Shown piece by piece: positions 22,168 to 32,058 of a stretch of 64,000 nt of DNA. Source of the DNA: Globisporangium splendens. Its lineage: Eukaryota > Oomycota > Peronosporomycetes > Pythiales > Pythiaceae. Numbering within the stretch: position 1 is the stretch's first letter; the number at the start of each line of letters is the position of its first letter. Made by a program: the position numbers and the translations under genes. The stretch lies in NCBI GenBank assembly GCA_006386115.1, contig VFIW01000027.1, forward strand, positions 186,001 through 250,000, given 5' to 3'. The notes under the pieces are model-generated. The model ran no database searches. It saw nothing but the letters and a program-made list of their open reading frames with translations, and was not told the DNA's origin.

Positions 22168-24501
22168 TTAACGACGTCTCTCCATAGCGACACCGACTGA
22201 TTGGAACTGGCGACGAAGATTGTCCGTCGCGACCACATATTTCTCGATCTGCTTGGCGTCCAACTCGATCGAAGACGCATCCAGTTGACGAAGCTGTATG
22301 CCCAGCAAGATCGACGTGTGGAGCACGTCCGAGACGCTCGCTGGGTTCGCATCATTCAGGATGCGGTTCATGGCGTTCGATCCGCTCGTTCCTTCCATGG
22401 CATCCTCGTCGTCATCTGAGGATACAGATCCGTTCGCATTCGCCTCGATGTCGGACGTACCGCCGTCGTCATTGTCGACGTCGTCCATGATGCACTTCTG
22501 GTACGCTTCGGCACTCTCATCGTCGAGATGCAGGTACGTCTGCAGATCTTGAGCAAGCGTCTCCGTCTCATGCACGCCGCCACCGGTTGCATGCGCCTGG
22601 CAAAAGACCGAGAGTATTCTCAGCATTTCCTCTTCGACTTTAAACTCTTGCGCTTCGACGGCGATAGCAGTCTGGTTGGTTCGCTTCGTTTGGGATTTAA
22701 ACTGCGGGATAATCTCGGCCTCTTCGAACGAGCATCGCAGTAGCTCCGGTGAGATCTCTGCCCAGGACTCAGCCACGCGACGCGCTGCGTCCAACAGATG
22801 CGGCGCCTTGCCGAAAAACACGCCCGCCGAGCCCTTGCGCACGCTCTTGAAGCCCGCAGCGAGCTGGTCCTTCACGTCCGTCGGCAGAGTGTGGTACGCG
22901 ATGAGGTCCTTGATGAGCTTCCACTTGTACCGGTTCTTGAGCGCCGTGAACACGCCCATTTCCATTGGCGGCAGCCACGCTTTGTTGTTCGGAGGCAGCG
23001 CGACGACGCGGATGTTGCCCTTCTCGAAGCTGATCGGGTGGCCGGGGGCGTTGTCCAGCAGCAAGAGCACTTTGCTGCTATCGCCTGCACCATGGCGCTG
23101 CGCCACGTGGGGCAAGAACAACGTATCGAACCACTTCGTGAAAACCTTGGCATCAATCCAGGATTTCGCTTGGTGGAACACTGGCAGCGGCCATTCCGTT
23201 CCCGGCGTCATGCAACGTGGCGCCTTTTGCTTTGAAATCATCGACACGGGAAGTCGCTCTGTGCCCGTGGCATTGCAGCAGAGCACGAGCGACACGCGCT
23301 CCATGGTTTTCTGTTTGCCCTTCTCCGTGATCGTGTCCTCACCAGGCAGCAGCAGATGCGCGCGCGGAAGCAAGCGGTAGAACAAACCCGTCTCGTCCAC
23401 CGTGTACACGTTATTTGGATCATAACTCGTGATGATCTCCTCGAGGTTGTCGACAGGCGTCGCGGTGCCCACGCCCTGGCGCTTGCAGAAGCCGTTATAC
23501 CAGCTCACGGTGGCTTTGAACTCGCCGTCGGGGATCTCGAGCTCCGCGGCGACTTCGAGCGCTTTCTTGCGCACGATGGCCGGCGGGATCTCTTCGTTGC
23601 ATCGGCGGCTCACGTCGATCCACTCGGCGATGATGGTCTCCAGGTCCGCGAACTTGGTTTTGCCTGCGCGGAACGTCGTCTGGCGAATGTCGACAGGCAC
23701 ACTCAAGGCGCGTTGCTCGATCGTCGCGGCGTTCGCCTTGATGTGGCGGATCGTGGCTTCGTCCACGTTGAACTCTTCGGCGAGCTTGCGGTTCGAGGGT
23801 CCCTCGGGGAGGTTCAGCTTCTGGATGATCTCAAGCCGCTGACCATCACTGAGTCGAGGTCCCGAGCCGCGCTTCCGCTTTTCTCCGACAGTCGTGACGA
23901 CGACAGGCTCATGCGGAGAAACTCCCGTCGTTGCTGCTGCGACTGGATGCGGCACCAACGCACGCGCTGCGGCCTCCAACTGCGCTTTCTCACGCGCTGC
24001 GGTCTTCGCAGCTTGTCGACGCTGGAAGTTCTTGAGCCACACGGGCGTCGCGTCGAACTCGTGCTCGGGGATCCGCATTGCCATGGCGATCTCCTGCGCC
24101 TTGAGCTTCACGTACTCGAAGCTCGTGTTCCCATTGGCGCGCTCGGTCTCGGCGATCCACTCGGCCACGCGGTCTTCGAGCTCCGGGAACGTCTTCTGCA
24201 CGACCCGCAGCGTCGTCTTGCGCACTTCCTCGGGCACCGCGAGCGCACGCTCCTTGATGGCGCTCGCACGGTCGCGGATGTGGCGGATCGTGGCCTCGTT
24301 CACGTCGTACTGCAGCGCGATTTTGCGCAGCGACGGGCGGTTCGGGTCCGTCACCTTGGCGATGATCTCGAGCCGCGTGACATCGTTCAGTCGCGCGCCG
24401 CCGCCCTGCTTCTTCTTGCCGCTCGCGGCGTCCGTGGCCGCGGCTTCGGCACGCGCGTTGCGGGCGCTGAAGCGCGCCGTTTTCACGCCACTGCGTGCCA
24501 T
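22168..24501 (-). CDS. pogo/Tigger-like DDE transposase with duplicated CENP-B-type DNA-binding region
   Basis: This is an intronless frame of 777 residues from the first true ATG at 24501; the frame is open further upstream but without an ATG. Two homologous DNA-binding blocks, about residues 36-165 and 214-343, each hold a psq-type helix-turn-helix (RLEIIAKVTDPNRPSLRKIA; RLEIIQKLNLPEGPSNRKLA) and a CENP-B-like second helix-turn-helix ending W-x-NF or W-Y-N-G-F. A DDE_1 core follows, with candidate catalytic acids D369 (YTVDETGL), D483 (LLLLDNAPGH) and E514 (PPMEMGVF). The third acid is Glu where pogo-like enzymes usually have Asp. The C-terminal part is acidic. No terminal inverted repeats or TA duplication could be found in the flanks. 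It may therefore be a domesticated transposase or an element with eroded ends. The frame is fully intact. Confidence 0.85.
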   Translation of the reverse strand: MARSGVKTARFSARNARAEAAATDAASGKKKQGGGARLNDVTRLEIIAKVTDPNRPSLRKIALQYDVNEATIRHIRDRASAIKERALAVPEEVRKTTLRVVQKTFPELEDRVAEWIAETERANGNTSFEYVKLKAQEIAMAMRIPEHEFDATPVWLKNFQRRQAAKTAAREKAQLEAAARALVPHPVAAATTGVSPHEPVVVTTVGEKRKRGSGPRLSDGQRLEIIQKLNLPEGPSNRKLAEEFNVDEATIRHIKANAATIEQRALSVPVDIRQTTFRAGKTKFADLETIIAEWIDVSRRCNEEIPPAIVRKKALEVAAELEIPDGEFKATVSWYNGFCKRQGVGTATPVDNLEEIITSYDPNNVYTVDETGLFYRLLPRAHLLLPGEDTITEKGKQKTMERVSLVLCCNATGTERLPVSMISKQKAPRCMTPGTEWPLPVFHQAKSWIDAKVFTKWFDTLFLPHVAQRHGAGDSSKVLLLLDNAPGHPISFEKGNIRVVALPPNNKAWLPPMEMGVFTALKNRYKWKLIKDLIAYHTLPTDVKDQLAAGFKSVRKGSAGVFFGKAPHLLDAARRVAESWAEISPELLRCSFEEAEIIPQFKSQTKRTNQTAIAVEAQEFKVEEEMLRILSVFCQAHATGGGVHETETLAQDLQTYLHLDDESAEAYQKCIMDDVDNDDGGTSDIEANANGSVSSDDDEDAMEGTSGSNAMNRILNDANPASVSDVLHTSILLGIQLRQLDASSIELDAKQIEKYVVATDNLRRQFQSVGVAMERRR

Positions 24502-24606
24502 ATTGCTCCGCGGTTCAAATTGACGATATGGCGTCTCTACCTCCGCAGAACCAGTTATGTCCGCAACTGAACTCCTCCCATTGAAATCGGTAGAATACCG
24601 ATACAA

Positions 24607-25021
24607 ATACCGGCATTGAATGTGTATAATGAGATATGGGTCCTTTTGTGGAGTCTATGGACAAAAGAAGAACTTACGACCCATTCATGAGGAACATAGC
24701 GACAAGAGGAACAGTTGCAAGGCAAAAAGCAATGCCATGTGAAAATGGAGCTCTATTTTGTGTCTGTCGTGACTTCCACTTCGCCGTCGAGTGCAGCAGC
24801 TTGCTGCGTGTGCATGGAGGTCCCTTCACCCAAAATTTGAGTGCAACAGGCAGAGCACGAGAGCGTTGATGGCTCGTGCGATTGCCTCCGTCTCAATGTG
24901 TTTCCTCCTTCCTTCGTCTTGATCCCTTCGTTGTTCATATTATACTGGATAAACGTGTGGATGGTGCTCGATCGTTTGCCTTGGACTTGTCTTCTTGCGA
25001 TGCATCCAGGAGCAATCTCGT
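24607..25021. other. Intergenic upstream flank of the transposase gene
   Basis: The first bases contain two short motifs of the CGGTAT/ATACCG kind (24584-24615), also seen at 17640-17660. Nothing else was recognised and no transposon terminus could be defined. Confidence 0.4.
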
Positions 25022-25504
25022 CTAAAAGAGCAATCGCCGTCTAGATCGCCCTCGGTTCCCTAATCTACTGGCTTGCGCATCGCGTAAATACTCCGCCCGA
25101 CAGGACGGCCGCAGCTTGGACTTTGCCGCCGTGGAAGATGCGCGGATGCACGTCGCGATGATCGAGTTCGCCATGTCTTGCAACTTCTGGAGGTTCACCT
25201 GCTCTTGCAGCGCTCGCTCCCGTTCAATCTCGCGCTTGGTCTTGCGGAATACTAGTGGCTTCACGGCTGCCTGTCTGGTGGAGGTCTCAGATAATGCATG
25301 CGCACTTGCAGAATCGCTGATGGTTAAACGCGAAGGCAGCGCAGCGAGTCGAGTCAGTGACAGTCGTCGTTGCACGCGGCTGTCTTCGCGGTCGAGCGCC
25401 GCAAATACTTGGTGTAAGTGACGACTGTGATGCAGCAGCCCTCGAATCGAGCTCACGTGCCGTCTTGGTGCGACTTTTGATCGCTTCTGTCCAGATAGCA
25501 CCAT
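25022..25504 (-). CDS. Small hypothetical basic protein
   Basis: A minus-strand frame of 160 codons with a true ATG at 25504. The N-terminal half is Arg/His/Leu-rich without recognisable features. The C-terminal half contains a charged helix (KTKREIERERALQEQ, then VNLQKLQDMANSIIATC) and a very basic end (NRGRSRRRLLF). The helix looks protein-like, but the length is within what chance could give, and no family is recognised. It could also be the last exon of a longer gene. Confidence 0.3.
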   Translation of the reverse strand: MVLSGQKRSKVAPRRHVSSIRGLLHHSRHLHQVFAALDREDSRVQRRLSLTRLAALPSRLTISDSASAHALSETSTRQAAVKPLVFRKTKREIERERALQEQVNLQKLQDMANSIIATCIRASSTAAKSKLRPSCRAEYLRDAQASRLGNRGRSRRRLLF

Positions 25505-26176
25505 ATTGTGCCTTCGTCGTGGTTGTCTTGTGTTTTCGTATTCGCAACACGCTCCACTGACGCAAGAACGAGCTCGGCTTTAATAAACTGCAATGAAATA
25601 CGCACAATTGTAGGCTCCTGTTCATGCCAGCAATAACAGCACAGACAGCCATTAGACATCAATGAAGCATATTCGAAAACGCGCGTCAATGCCGTCCGCA
25701 TTCGCAAATCCAACTGAACATTGCACTCACCAGCAGCAATGCGCTTGTCGTTCAGTCGAGTTGGTCAAGTAGGAGAGACGCAGTCGCCACACACACAGTG
25801 GATGCGGTGGACACGCAGTAGAGAAATAGGGAAAATGGATATGCAATGCGTCTCGCCAATTGGCAACTGCCGCTGCTTTTTCAAACGCCATGTCTGCATT
25901 GAATTTTCAAACGACGGCAACAAACAATCAGGAGCTCTTTAGATTTTTGAAATTTGAACGACTCTGTGCGGATTTAAACGGAGAGGTAAGGCGTACTTAG
26001 TGTCATGCGCACTTAATCAAAGATATGAAAGTGGGTCGGGTTTGCAAACAGGTTTTGCACAAGTGAAAGACATATGACCCGACCTGCTGGGAGGGAATGA
26101 AGGTCGCAAGGGGGGAGTATTAGGAAGAGCTACGTGGATTTACAGCATCGGCAACAAGACCTCAGAGCGAGTGACG
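25505..26176. other. Intergenic upstream of EMC6
   Basis: No coding frame or RNA gene is supported. The stretch is moderately AT-rich between 25900 and 26100. Confidence 0.5.
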
Positions 26177-26509
26177 ATGGACGAACTGCAGGGCAAGAAC
26201 GTGGAGTTCTTCTCCATGGAGAACATGCAGAAGAACGAGAAGGCGACCGACTTCATCTACACGTCGATGTGCGTCATCGCCGGCTGCATGGCGGGCATCA
26301 TCGGGCTCACGGGCTTGACGGGCTTCGCGTTCCTCGCGTGCGCCTACGTCGTCACGGCCGTCGCGACGTGGATTTTCAAGCTGCGCATGGACGTCAAAGT
26401 GTACTTCAACACGAACACGCTGTCGTTCATCTTTTCGGGCGTGTTCTCGCAGGCGCTGTCGTTCATTCTCTTCTGGACGCTCTCGTACGGCTTGGTGCAT
26501 ATTTATTAA
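26177..26509 (+). CDS. EMC6: ER membrane protein complex subunit 6
   Basis: A single-exon gene of 110 residues, the same length as human EMC6. A short polar N terminus (MDELQGKNVEFFSMENMQKN) precedes NEKATDFIYTSMCVIAGCMA. Three hydrophobic helices follow, with the conserved GIIGLTGLTGF turn between the first two and a final helix (GVFSQALSFILFWTLSYGLV). EMC6 is a core subunit of the ER membrane complex that inserts tail-anchored and multipass membrane proteins. The ATG at 26177 is the first in frame that gives the family length. Confidence 0.88.
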   Translation: MDELQGKNVEFFSMENMQKNEKATDFIYTSMCVIAGCMAGIIGLTGLTGFAFLACAYVVTAVATWIFKLRMDVKVYFNTNTLSFIFSGVFSQALSFILFWTLSYGLVHIY

Positions 26510-26885
26510 TTCCAGCGCGGTGCGTGCATTTTCGGATCGAGAAAGACAACAAGAAAAACAAGACGAACACCATGACGCACGCACAAACACATCAGAAGCA
26601 TTTACGCCGTTTGCAGCAACTTAATTTGAATCCAAAGAAGCCCCAGGTGGTTCGAGCAAACCGACCGAACCCTGCAACCGAGAAAGAGTGCTTGTTTAGA
26701 GTTTAATATACACCTTCCATGTCATTTGGATCCCTCTCTACGATCAAAAATTGGAATATGTTCACGTCACGTCATGATCATTTTTGTTGTTCATGTTAAG
26801 AATGTCGTTTGCCCTAATAAAACCTGTCCGCAGTAACTCACTGCCCCCATTCCATTCCCACTACCGCGCGCTGCTTCTTCACTAC
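26510..26885. other. Intergenic between convergent EMC6 and prefoldin 5
   Basis: This holds two facing 3' ends. Nothing else was recognised. Confidence 0.6.
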
Positions 26886-27356
26886 TTAACTGCGCGCTTG
26901 TGCGCCCGTGTTGCCACCGGCCGTGCGCAGCTTCTGCTGCATCACGAAGATCACGCCTTCGAGCATCTGGCGCTTGTTCTCCAGCACTTCCTTGAGCGAG
27001 TCCGTGTTGGTCTGCAGGAACTCCACTTTCCGGTCCATAAACTTCTTGGCGTCGTCCACGCTCTGCTCGACAAAGTAGCCCGTGCCGACGTCCACGAGCA
27101 CCTCTTTGACGTTCGAGAGTGTGCCTGGCACGAACATCGACGACGTCAACGGCACGAGGATCTGCTTGTCGGCGTTCTTGTCATTGAGGCTCGAGAGCGC
27201 TTCCTTGGACTCGTTGAAGCGCGCCTGCGCCTCACGGAGGCCGCCGAAGGACGCCGTCAGCTGCTGCAGCTCCGTCTCCAGCTGGGTCTTCAGGTTACTG
27301 AGCTGCTCCAGCGACAGATCCACCAGGTTCACCTCGCGCCCGCTTCCGTCAGCCAT
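26886..27356 (-). CDS. PFDN5: Prefoldin subunit 5
   Basis: A single-exon gene of 156 residues from the ATG at 27356. It has the alpha-type prefoldin layout: an N-terminal coiled-coil helix starting at VNLVDLSLEQLSNLKTQLE, a beta-hairpin region with ILVPLTSSMFVPGTL and VLVDVGTGYFVEQ, and a C-terminal coiled-coil helix (AKKFMDRKVEFLQTN). The IxVPLTSSxxVPG and DVGTGYxVE motifs are specific to subunit 5. It assembles into the heterohexameric cytosolic chaperone that hands nascent actin and tubulin to CCT. The next gene (AAGAB-like) is on the same strand about 180 bp upstream, but there is no reason to assume co-transcription. Confidence 0.93.
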   Translation of the reverse strand: MADGSGREVNLVDLSLEQLSNLKTQLETELQQLTASFGGLREAQARFNESKEALSSLNDKNADKQILVPLTSSMFVPGTLSNVKEVLVDVGTGYFVEQSVDDAKKFMDRKVEFLQTNTDSLKEVLENKRQMLEGVIFVMQQKLRTAGGNTGAQARS

Positions 27357-27539
27357 CGTGCTCGCTCTTCTTCTCTCTGTATTTTGTATCTGCACCAAGC
27401 AAAATGAGCCACTGGATGATACCTCAGAGGTCCATGCCGAGTTTCACCCAATCATAACGAGTTATTTAAATTATAGCCAACAAGAAGACGCGTTAAAAGG
27501 AAAAACGATCTCTTTATGTCCAATGGGAAAGTTACAAGA

Positions 27540-28601
27540 TCATGCCTCGCCGTCAGTACTGTGGTGGTCTTCATCGTCGCTCTCGTCGTCTGCACCCAGG
27601 AAGTTCCACAGCTTCATGGCCACTTCGGCAGCGCGCTGCCGTCTCTGCTCGTCGGTCATCGTCTGGCCGTTGTCGCGCACACGGCGCACCTCCGAGATCA
27701 ACGCGCTGAACTCGGCCATATCGATGTCGTCGTCATCGTCGTCGTTGACAAAGTTATTGCTTTGAGGGTTTAACGCCCCCGTTGTAGACCCCAAGTTCAC
27801 TTTACCTGCCGCTTCCGTGATCTCTAATGCGCGCAACAGTGTGTGCAAGTGGTCGCCGTCTTCTTCTTGCTCAGCAGTATCCACTGGCGCACTGGTCGTG
27901 TCAGGAACAACCACTGGCGATGCTTTTGGGACACGTTGTTCCTCCTCTTGGTTGGACGTCGACAACGTTGCGCTCACTTGTGACAGCTCTCGCAGACCCT
28001 TGTCGTCGCTCGCGCCTCCAGCTTCGGTGGACCGCATGACCATCGATCGCCAGAGATTGCAGTGCAAAGCCTCCAGGACGCGATCTATGCTTTCTTTCTC
28101 GTCGAACACAGACGACCCACTCTCCACCTGGTTGCTGTTCGCTTTGGTGTAATCTACGAGCTCAATAAACTCAAACTCGTTGTCAAGACACCACTCCTGC
28201 ACGCGCTCCAGATGCTGCAACACGGCCGACGTCTTCTCCGCTGCCGAGTTGTGTCCCACCAAGAGGCACACATCAATGGGTTCGCTGACCATTTGCGTCA
28301 GGAACCGGGTCACATGCAGGAAGCTTTCTTCACGCGCAACGTCGATCACACACACGACCGCTTCGTACTCCTCAGGTGTATGCACCAGTGGCGTCACGGG
28401 CTCATTCTCCAGCACCTGGTGCACATGCACGTCCACGTTCGCGGTGTAGTATTTGGTCGAAAACGTCAGCGGCTGCACCGCCGAAGCGGATTTCAGTTGG
28501 TCCACGCTGTTGCTGCCACAGAGCGCATGCAGGCGCTGCACTGTGTCGCGAATGCGGTCCGGGTCGGCGCCTACAACGAGCATGCGCGAGGCGTCTGTCA
28601 T
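27540..28601 (-). CDS. AAGAB: Alpha/gamma-adaptin-binding protein p34-like
   Basis: A single-exon gene of 353 residues. The N-terminal half has a Rab-like pseudo-GTPase fold: MLVVGADPDRIRDTVQRL, a central VHVHQVLENEP, EAVVCVIDVAREESFLHV, and IDVCLLVGHNSAAEKTSAVL followed by EWCLDNEFEFIELVD. This is how AAGAB/p34 proteins begin; the P-loop is not intact. The C-terminal half is a low-complexity linker followed by an acidic stretch and a conserved helix (DMAEFSALISEVRRVRDNGQ, then RRQRAAEVAMKLWNFLG) that closes the family. Animal p34 chaperones assembly of the AP-1 and AP-2 adaptor complexes in the cytosol. With clathrin light chain at 0.6 kb this is a second clathrin-pathway gene in the window, though not adjacent. 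The stop is TGA. Confidence 0.85.
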   Translation of the reverse strand: MTDASRMLVVGADPDRIRDTVQRLHALCGSNSVDQLKSASAVQPLTFSTKYYTANVDVHVHQVLENEPVTPLVHTPEEYEAVVCVIDVAREESFLHVTRFLTQMVSEPIDVCLLVGHNSAAEKTSAVLQHLERVQEWCLDNEFEFIELVDYTKANSNQVESGSSVFDEKESIDRVLEALHCNLWRSMVMRSTEAGGASDDKGLRELSQVSATLSTSNQEEEQRVPKASPVVVPDTTSAPVDTAEQEEDGDHLHTLLRALEITEAAGKVNLGSTTGALNPQSNNFVNDDDDDDIDMAEFSALISEVRRVRDNGQTMTDEQRRQRAAEVAMKLWNFLGADDESDDEDHHSTDGEA

Positions 28602-28900
28602 CCTTGTTTCTCTCTCTGGTTTGCTTTGGTCGCCTGTTCCGCTTCAGGCGAGTGCGAACTTCTTGACACCGTCCAGTAAAGTGCGATTTGTGTGTTGTGC
28701 TCCAAAATGAGGTGGGCCACACAAATTAAAGATCAACGTACTTAGCACTGCCTGATGCATTTCTCTGTGTGTGTGTGTTTTGTTTTGTTTTGTTTGTTGG
28801 GTAAGTATGCGAACTCAACTCCACAAACATGCGCACTTAGCGTGACCAGGAAAGTGACAACCACAGGCACACTTTTCCAAAAGAGCTCCTCGCCGCAAAG

Positions 28901-30376
28901 ATGGTCGTGATTGCGCGAAGCCTGGCGCTCGCGCGCGCATCCAACGCGCGGCTTCTGCGTGCTGCTGCTGCGCTCGTCCAGCGTGGCGCCTTCCGTGGCC
29001 AGCGATCGATCTTGACGACTGCGCAGGTCGAAGACGAGCCCGACGCGTCGGCGCACGTCCACGGCCACATCCAAGCGCGTCTCGACTACAAGAAGCTCGC
29101 GGCGAACCTGGACGATGCGATCGCGAACGTGCAGAAGCGCTTCAGTGACGCGAACCCAGCAATGGTCGTGGATTTGTACCACCAGCAAGCGAAATTGCGC
29201 CACGAAGTCAACTTGTTGCGCGCGGAACGCAATGTGAATGCAAAGCAACTCGGCATGGCCAAGGGAAGCGGATTGAGCGATGAAGAGTTTGCTGCGCTCC
29301 GTGTCCGTGGCCAGGAGATCAAGAAGGAGATCGCAGCGTGCGAAGACGAATTGGCCGACGTGCAGGTGCGCTTGGAAGTCGAGGCGCTCAAGATCCCGAA
29401 CGATACACATCCAGACGTCCCCGTTGGCGAAGAAGCCGATTCGAAGATCATTGCATTGGGCGGTGAGAAGCGACAATTCGACTTTGCACCAAAGGATCAT
29501 TACGACTTGGCCACGAATCTGCAGCTCATCGATACGCAAACGGCTGCGAAGGTGAGCGGATCCAAGTTCGTCTATTTGTGCAACGAAGGCGCGATGTTGG
29601 AGCTCGCGCTCGTCCACTGGACACTGAGCAAGCTTCGTGCGCGCGGGTTTACGGTGCTTTTTCCCCCAGATGTCGCGCATTACAAGATGGTCGAAGGTTG
29701 CGGCTTCCAGCCACGAGGCGAAGCGACGCAGATCTACTCGATCGCCAACTCGGACCTGTGTCTCGCTGCGACGTCCGAGATCACGCTCGCGGGCATGAAG
29801 AGCAACGAGATCCTCTCAACTTCGTCGTTGCCGTTGAAGTACGCGGGCTTTAGTCACTGCTTCCGCACAGAGATCGGCCACGGCGGTCGCATGACGCGTG
29901 GCATCTACCGCATCCACCAGTTCAGCAAGGTCGAGATGTTTGGCTTCACGGCCAACATGGAGCAATCCCAGGCGTTTTTCAACGAAATGGTCGAGATCCA
30001 GACGCAAATGTATAACGAGCTGGGGATCCACTACCAGATCGTCGACATGGCGACGGGCGATTTGGGTGCGCCAGCGTACCGGAAGTTCGACATCCTCGCG
30101 TGGATGCCTGGCCGCGACGAGTACGGCGAGATCTCGAGCATGTCGATGTGCACGGATTACCAGGCGCGTCGACTGAATATCCGCCACAAGCAGCGCCAAG
30201 AGGACCCGACCGAGTTCGTGCACACGCTGAACGGCACGGCGTGTGCGGTCCCGCGACTGCTCATCAGCATCTTGGAGACGTACCAGCAGAAGGATGGCTC
30301 CGTCGTAATCCCCGATGTCCTGAGACCATACATGGGCATGCAGGAGATGATCCTTCCCCCTGCGACCAGTGCGTAA
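28901..30376 (+). CDS. Seryl-tRNA synthetase, probably mitochondrial
   Basis: A single-exon gene of 491 residues. The N terminus (MVVIARSLALARASNARLLR) is rich in Arg and Ala without acids, as in a mitochondrial presequence, and precedes the helical tRNA-binding arm (DAIANVQKRFSDANP to about residue 160). The class II core shows motif 2 (FRTEIGHGGRMTRGIYRIHQF) and motif 3 (NGTACAVPRLLISILETYQ). It charges tRNA-Ser with serine. The N terminus and bacterial-like length favour the organellar enzyme over the cytosolic one. It is divergent from the AAGAB gene, with 299 bp between start codons. Confidence 0.9.
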   Translation: MVVIARSLALARASNARLLRAAAALVQRGAFRGQRSILTTAQVEDEPDASAHVHGHIQARLDYKKLAANLDDAIANVQKRFSDANPAMVVDLYHQQAKLRHEVNLLRAERNVNAKQLGMAKGSGLSDEEFAALRVRGQEIKKEIAACEDELADVQVRLEVEALKIPNDTHPDVPVGEEADSKIIALGGEKRQFDFAPKDHYDLATNLQLIDTQTAAKVSGSKFVYLCNEGAMLELALVHWTLSKLRARGFTVLFPPDVAHYKMVEGCGFQPRGEATQIYSIANSDLCLAATSEITLAGMKSNEILSTSSLPLKYAGFSHCFRTEIGHGGRMTRGIYRIHQFSKVEMFGFTANMEQSQAFFNEMVEIQTQMYNELGIHYQIVDMATGDLGAPAYRKFDILAWMPGRDEYGEISSMSMCTDYQARRLNIRHKQRQEDPTEFVHTLNGTACAVPRLLISILETYQQKDGSVVIPDVLRPYMGMQEMILPPATSA

Positions 30377-30565
30377 AGCCCTGATGACATGGCGTTCCGG
30401 ACGCCATCGTAGCGTAGTATGGGCCATATAGAGAGGTCCATGTGAACGTCACAGCCAACCAAAACAAGTGTGAATGAAGAAAACCAACTACAGTACATAT
30501 TATTACCTCATAAGGGGTGTATGTTCATGACCCCCATTCTTGTTCATTTATTCGTCGATTTGTGC

Positions 30566-31801
30566 TCATCGCTTTCGTTTCCGTCTTGTTGACACAGCGT
30601 GGATCTGGATGCGGTTGGCCTTCCAGTCGCTGATCTCGATCGTGTCGAACTTCCCATTCGGCTGCAGGAGAAACACGTGCGTCGATGTCGAGGCGGTGAT
30701 GACGCCGGACATGACCTGTTCTCTCCTTAAATGGAGCTCTTCGTCTTCGTTGTCCTCATCCTCTGGACGGCTCTGCTTTGCTTCTTGATCGTCTCCATTA
30801 GATGGACACTTTTGCAAACGATACACCACGACGTTGTCGCCCTCCTGCAGCATTGCAGGGTTGTAAATGAGTCGTCTGGCGCCATTGTAGGATCTGCACT
30901 CATCATCCTTGGAGCCATGGCTCGCCACCACCATATTGGCGCTTCCCTCTTTTGCAGTAGACGAAGACGCATTGCTCGCGGTGCTATGGCTCTGATGGCA
31001 CGCACGCCTTCGGGCTTGGACGGCTTGCGCGATCGCAGCGAGGTCTTGCGAGACGTCTTCGCTGTCGACGCGCTGGTTGAGCTGCTGGAACACCGGTGTC
31101 TTGGACAGCAGCACTTCGAGTCGTTTCTTCTCCTCGTACTGCACGCGATGCGCTTCTTCCGCCGCAGAGAACGCGCTATTGAGATTTCCACTGCCGTTGT
31201 TGCCTGCCATCGAATGGAGCTCACTCGACGCGTTGCTGCTGCTATTCCCATGGCGGTTCTTGCTCTTTTCATCCATGCCACCGCCGCTGTTGCGTGTGAG
31301 CCGCCGTCGGTCCATGACGGAGACGCCGTCGCGCGTGTTCTTGAGCCTCTGGATCTCGCGCTCGAACTCTTCGCGCATCTCGTCTTGGAGCTGCGCGCAT
31401 CGCGCGTGGTACCGTACTTTGGCTTGCTCGCACTCGTACTCGTACAGCTGGATCGCCGAGCTCTTGAAGCGCTCGAAGTTGGCGTACGCGCGCGTGACGT
31501 GGCTCTGCTTGCTGGCTAGCAGCATCTCACAACCTAGCACAAAGTCGTCGTCCGTGCCTTCCTCGAGCCGCTGGATCGTCTCCTGCGCTCGCGCGAGCTC
31601 GTCCTCGAGGGAGGCGGCGTCTGACGGCAAGTCGGCATCTTCGTCATCGTCATCATTGGCGTCCTCTTCCTCTTCGTCGCTGCTACTGGAGCTGCCGTCG
31701 TGGGCGCCGTTCGAGAAGCTTCTGTTCGCAGTGCAGGGCCTGGAGAAGACCGACGGGTCGTCTCCATAGCGCACTGGCGACCGCATGGCGCCTGCAACCA
31801 T
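30566..31801 (-). CDS. Sds3/BRMS1-family chromatin protein
   Basis: A single-exon gene of 411 residues from the ATG at 31801 (the open frame extends further without plausible coding character). An acidic Ser/Asp/Glu N terminus precedes a long helix (LGCEMLLASKQSHVTRAYAN, then YECEQAKVRYHARCAQLQDE) that resembles the coiled coil of Sds3/BRMS1 proteins. A second helical block (QYEEKKRLEVLLSKTPVFQQ) follows. The C terminus contains two strands (GDNVVVYRLQKC; MSGVITASTSTHVFLLQPNG) and ends in a basic RRKRKR, matching the family's Tudor-like C-terminal module. Sds3 scaffolds the Sin3 histone deacetylase complex in the nucleus. The assignment rests on architecture rather than strong identity. The stop is TGA. 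Confidence 0.65.
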   Translation of the reverse strand: MVAGAMRSPVRYGDDPSVFSRPCTANRSFSNGAHDGSSSSSDEEEEDANDDDDEDADLPSDAASLEDELARAQETIQRLEEGTDDDFVLGCEMLLASKQSHVTRAYANFERFKSSAIQLYEYECEQAKVRYHARCAQLQDEMREEFEREIQRLKNTRDGVSVMDRRRLTRNSGGGMDEKSKNRHGNSSSNASSELHSMAGNNGSGNLNSAFSAAEEAHRVQYEEKKRLEVLLSKTPVFQQLNQRVDSEDVSQDLAAIAQAVQARRRACHQSHSTASNASSSTAKEGSANMVVASHGSKDDECRSYNGARRLIYNPAMLQEGDNVVVYRLQKCPSNGDDQEAKQSRPEDEDNEDEELHLRREQVMSGVITASTSTHVFLLQPNGKFDTIEISDWKANRIQIHAVSTRRKRKR

Positions 31802-32058
31802 CGCCACCACACGCTTCAATTGGATGTAACCATCCCCCGCGACTTTTTTTGGCGGGAACACACTTCGGCATCTCTCTGTATAAGAACATCTAAATGTTGT
31901 ATGATTGGCTATTATTGCGGTATGCATGCATCTGATTGGCGTAAAATAGTAATCTCGGAGTTGGACAAAGGAAGAACGCGACAAAAAATGGCACAATGAG
32001 AGCATGGAACGCGCATGGCGAAGGACGAGTGTATTGATGTCTCTCTCTGTGTGGGTAT

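Noticed and set aside
23356..24570. 404-codon plus-strand frame opposite the transposase
   Set aside because: Arg/His/Val/Leu-rich mirror frame; the minus strand has clear helix-turn-helix and DDE domains.
22000..24700. Terminal inverted repeats around the transposase
   Set aside because: Flanks compared by eye on both sides gave no convincing matching ends or TA duplication; only a small hairpin near 24640-24665 was found.
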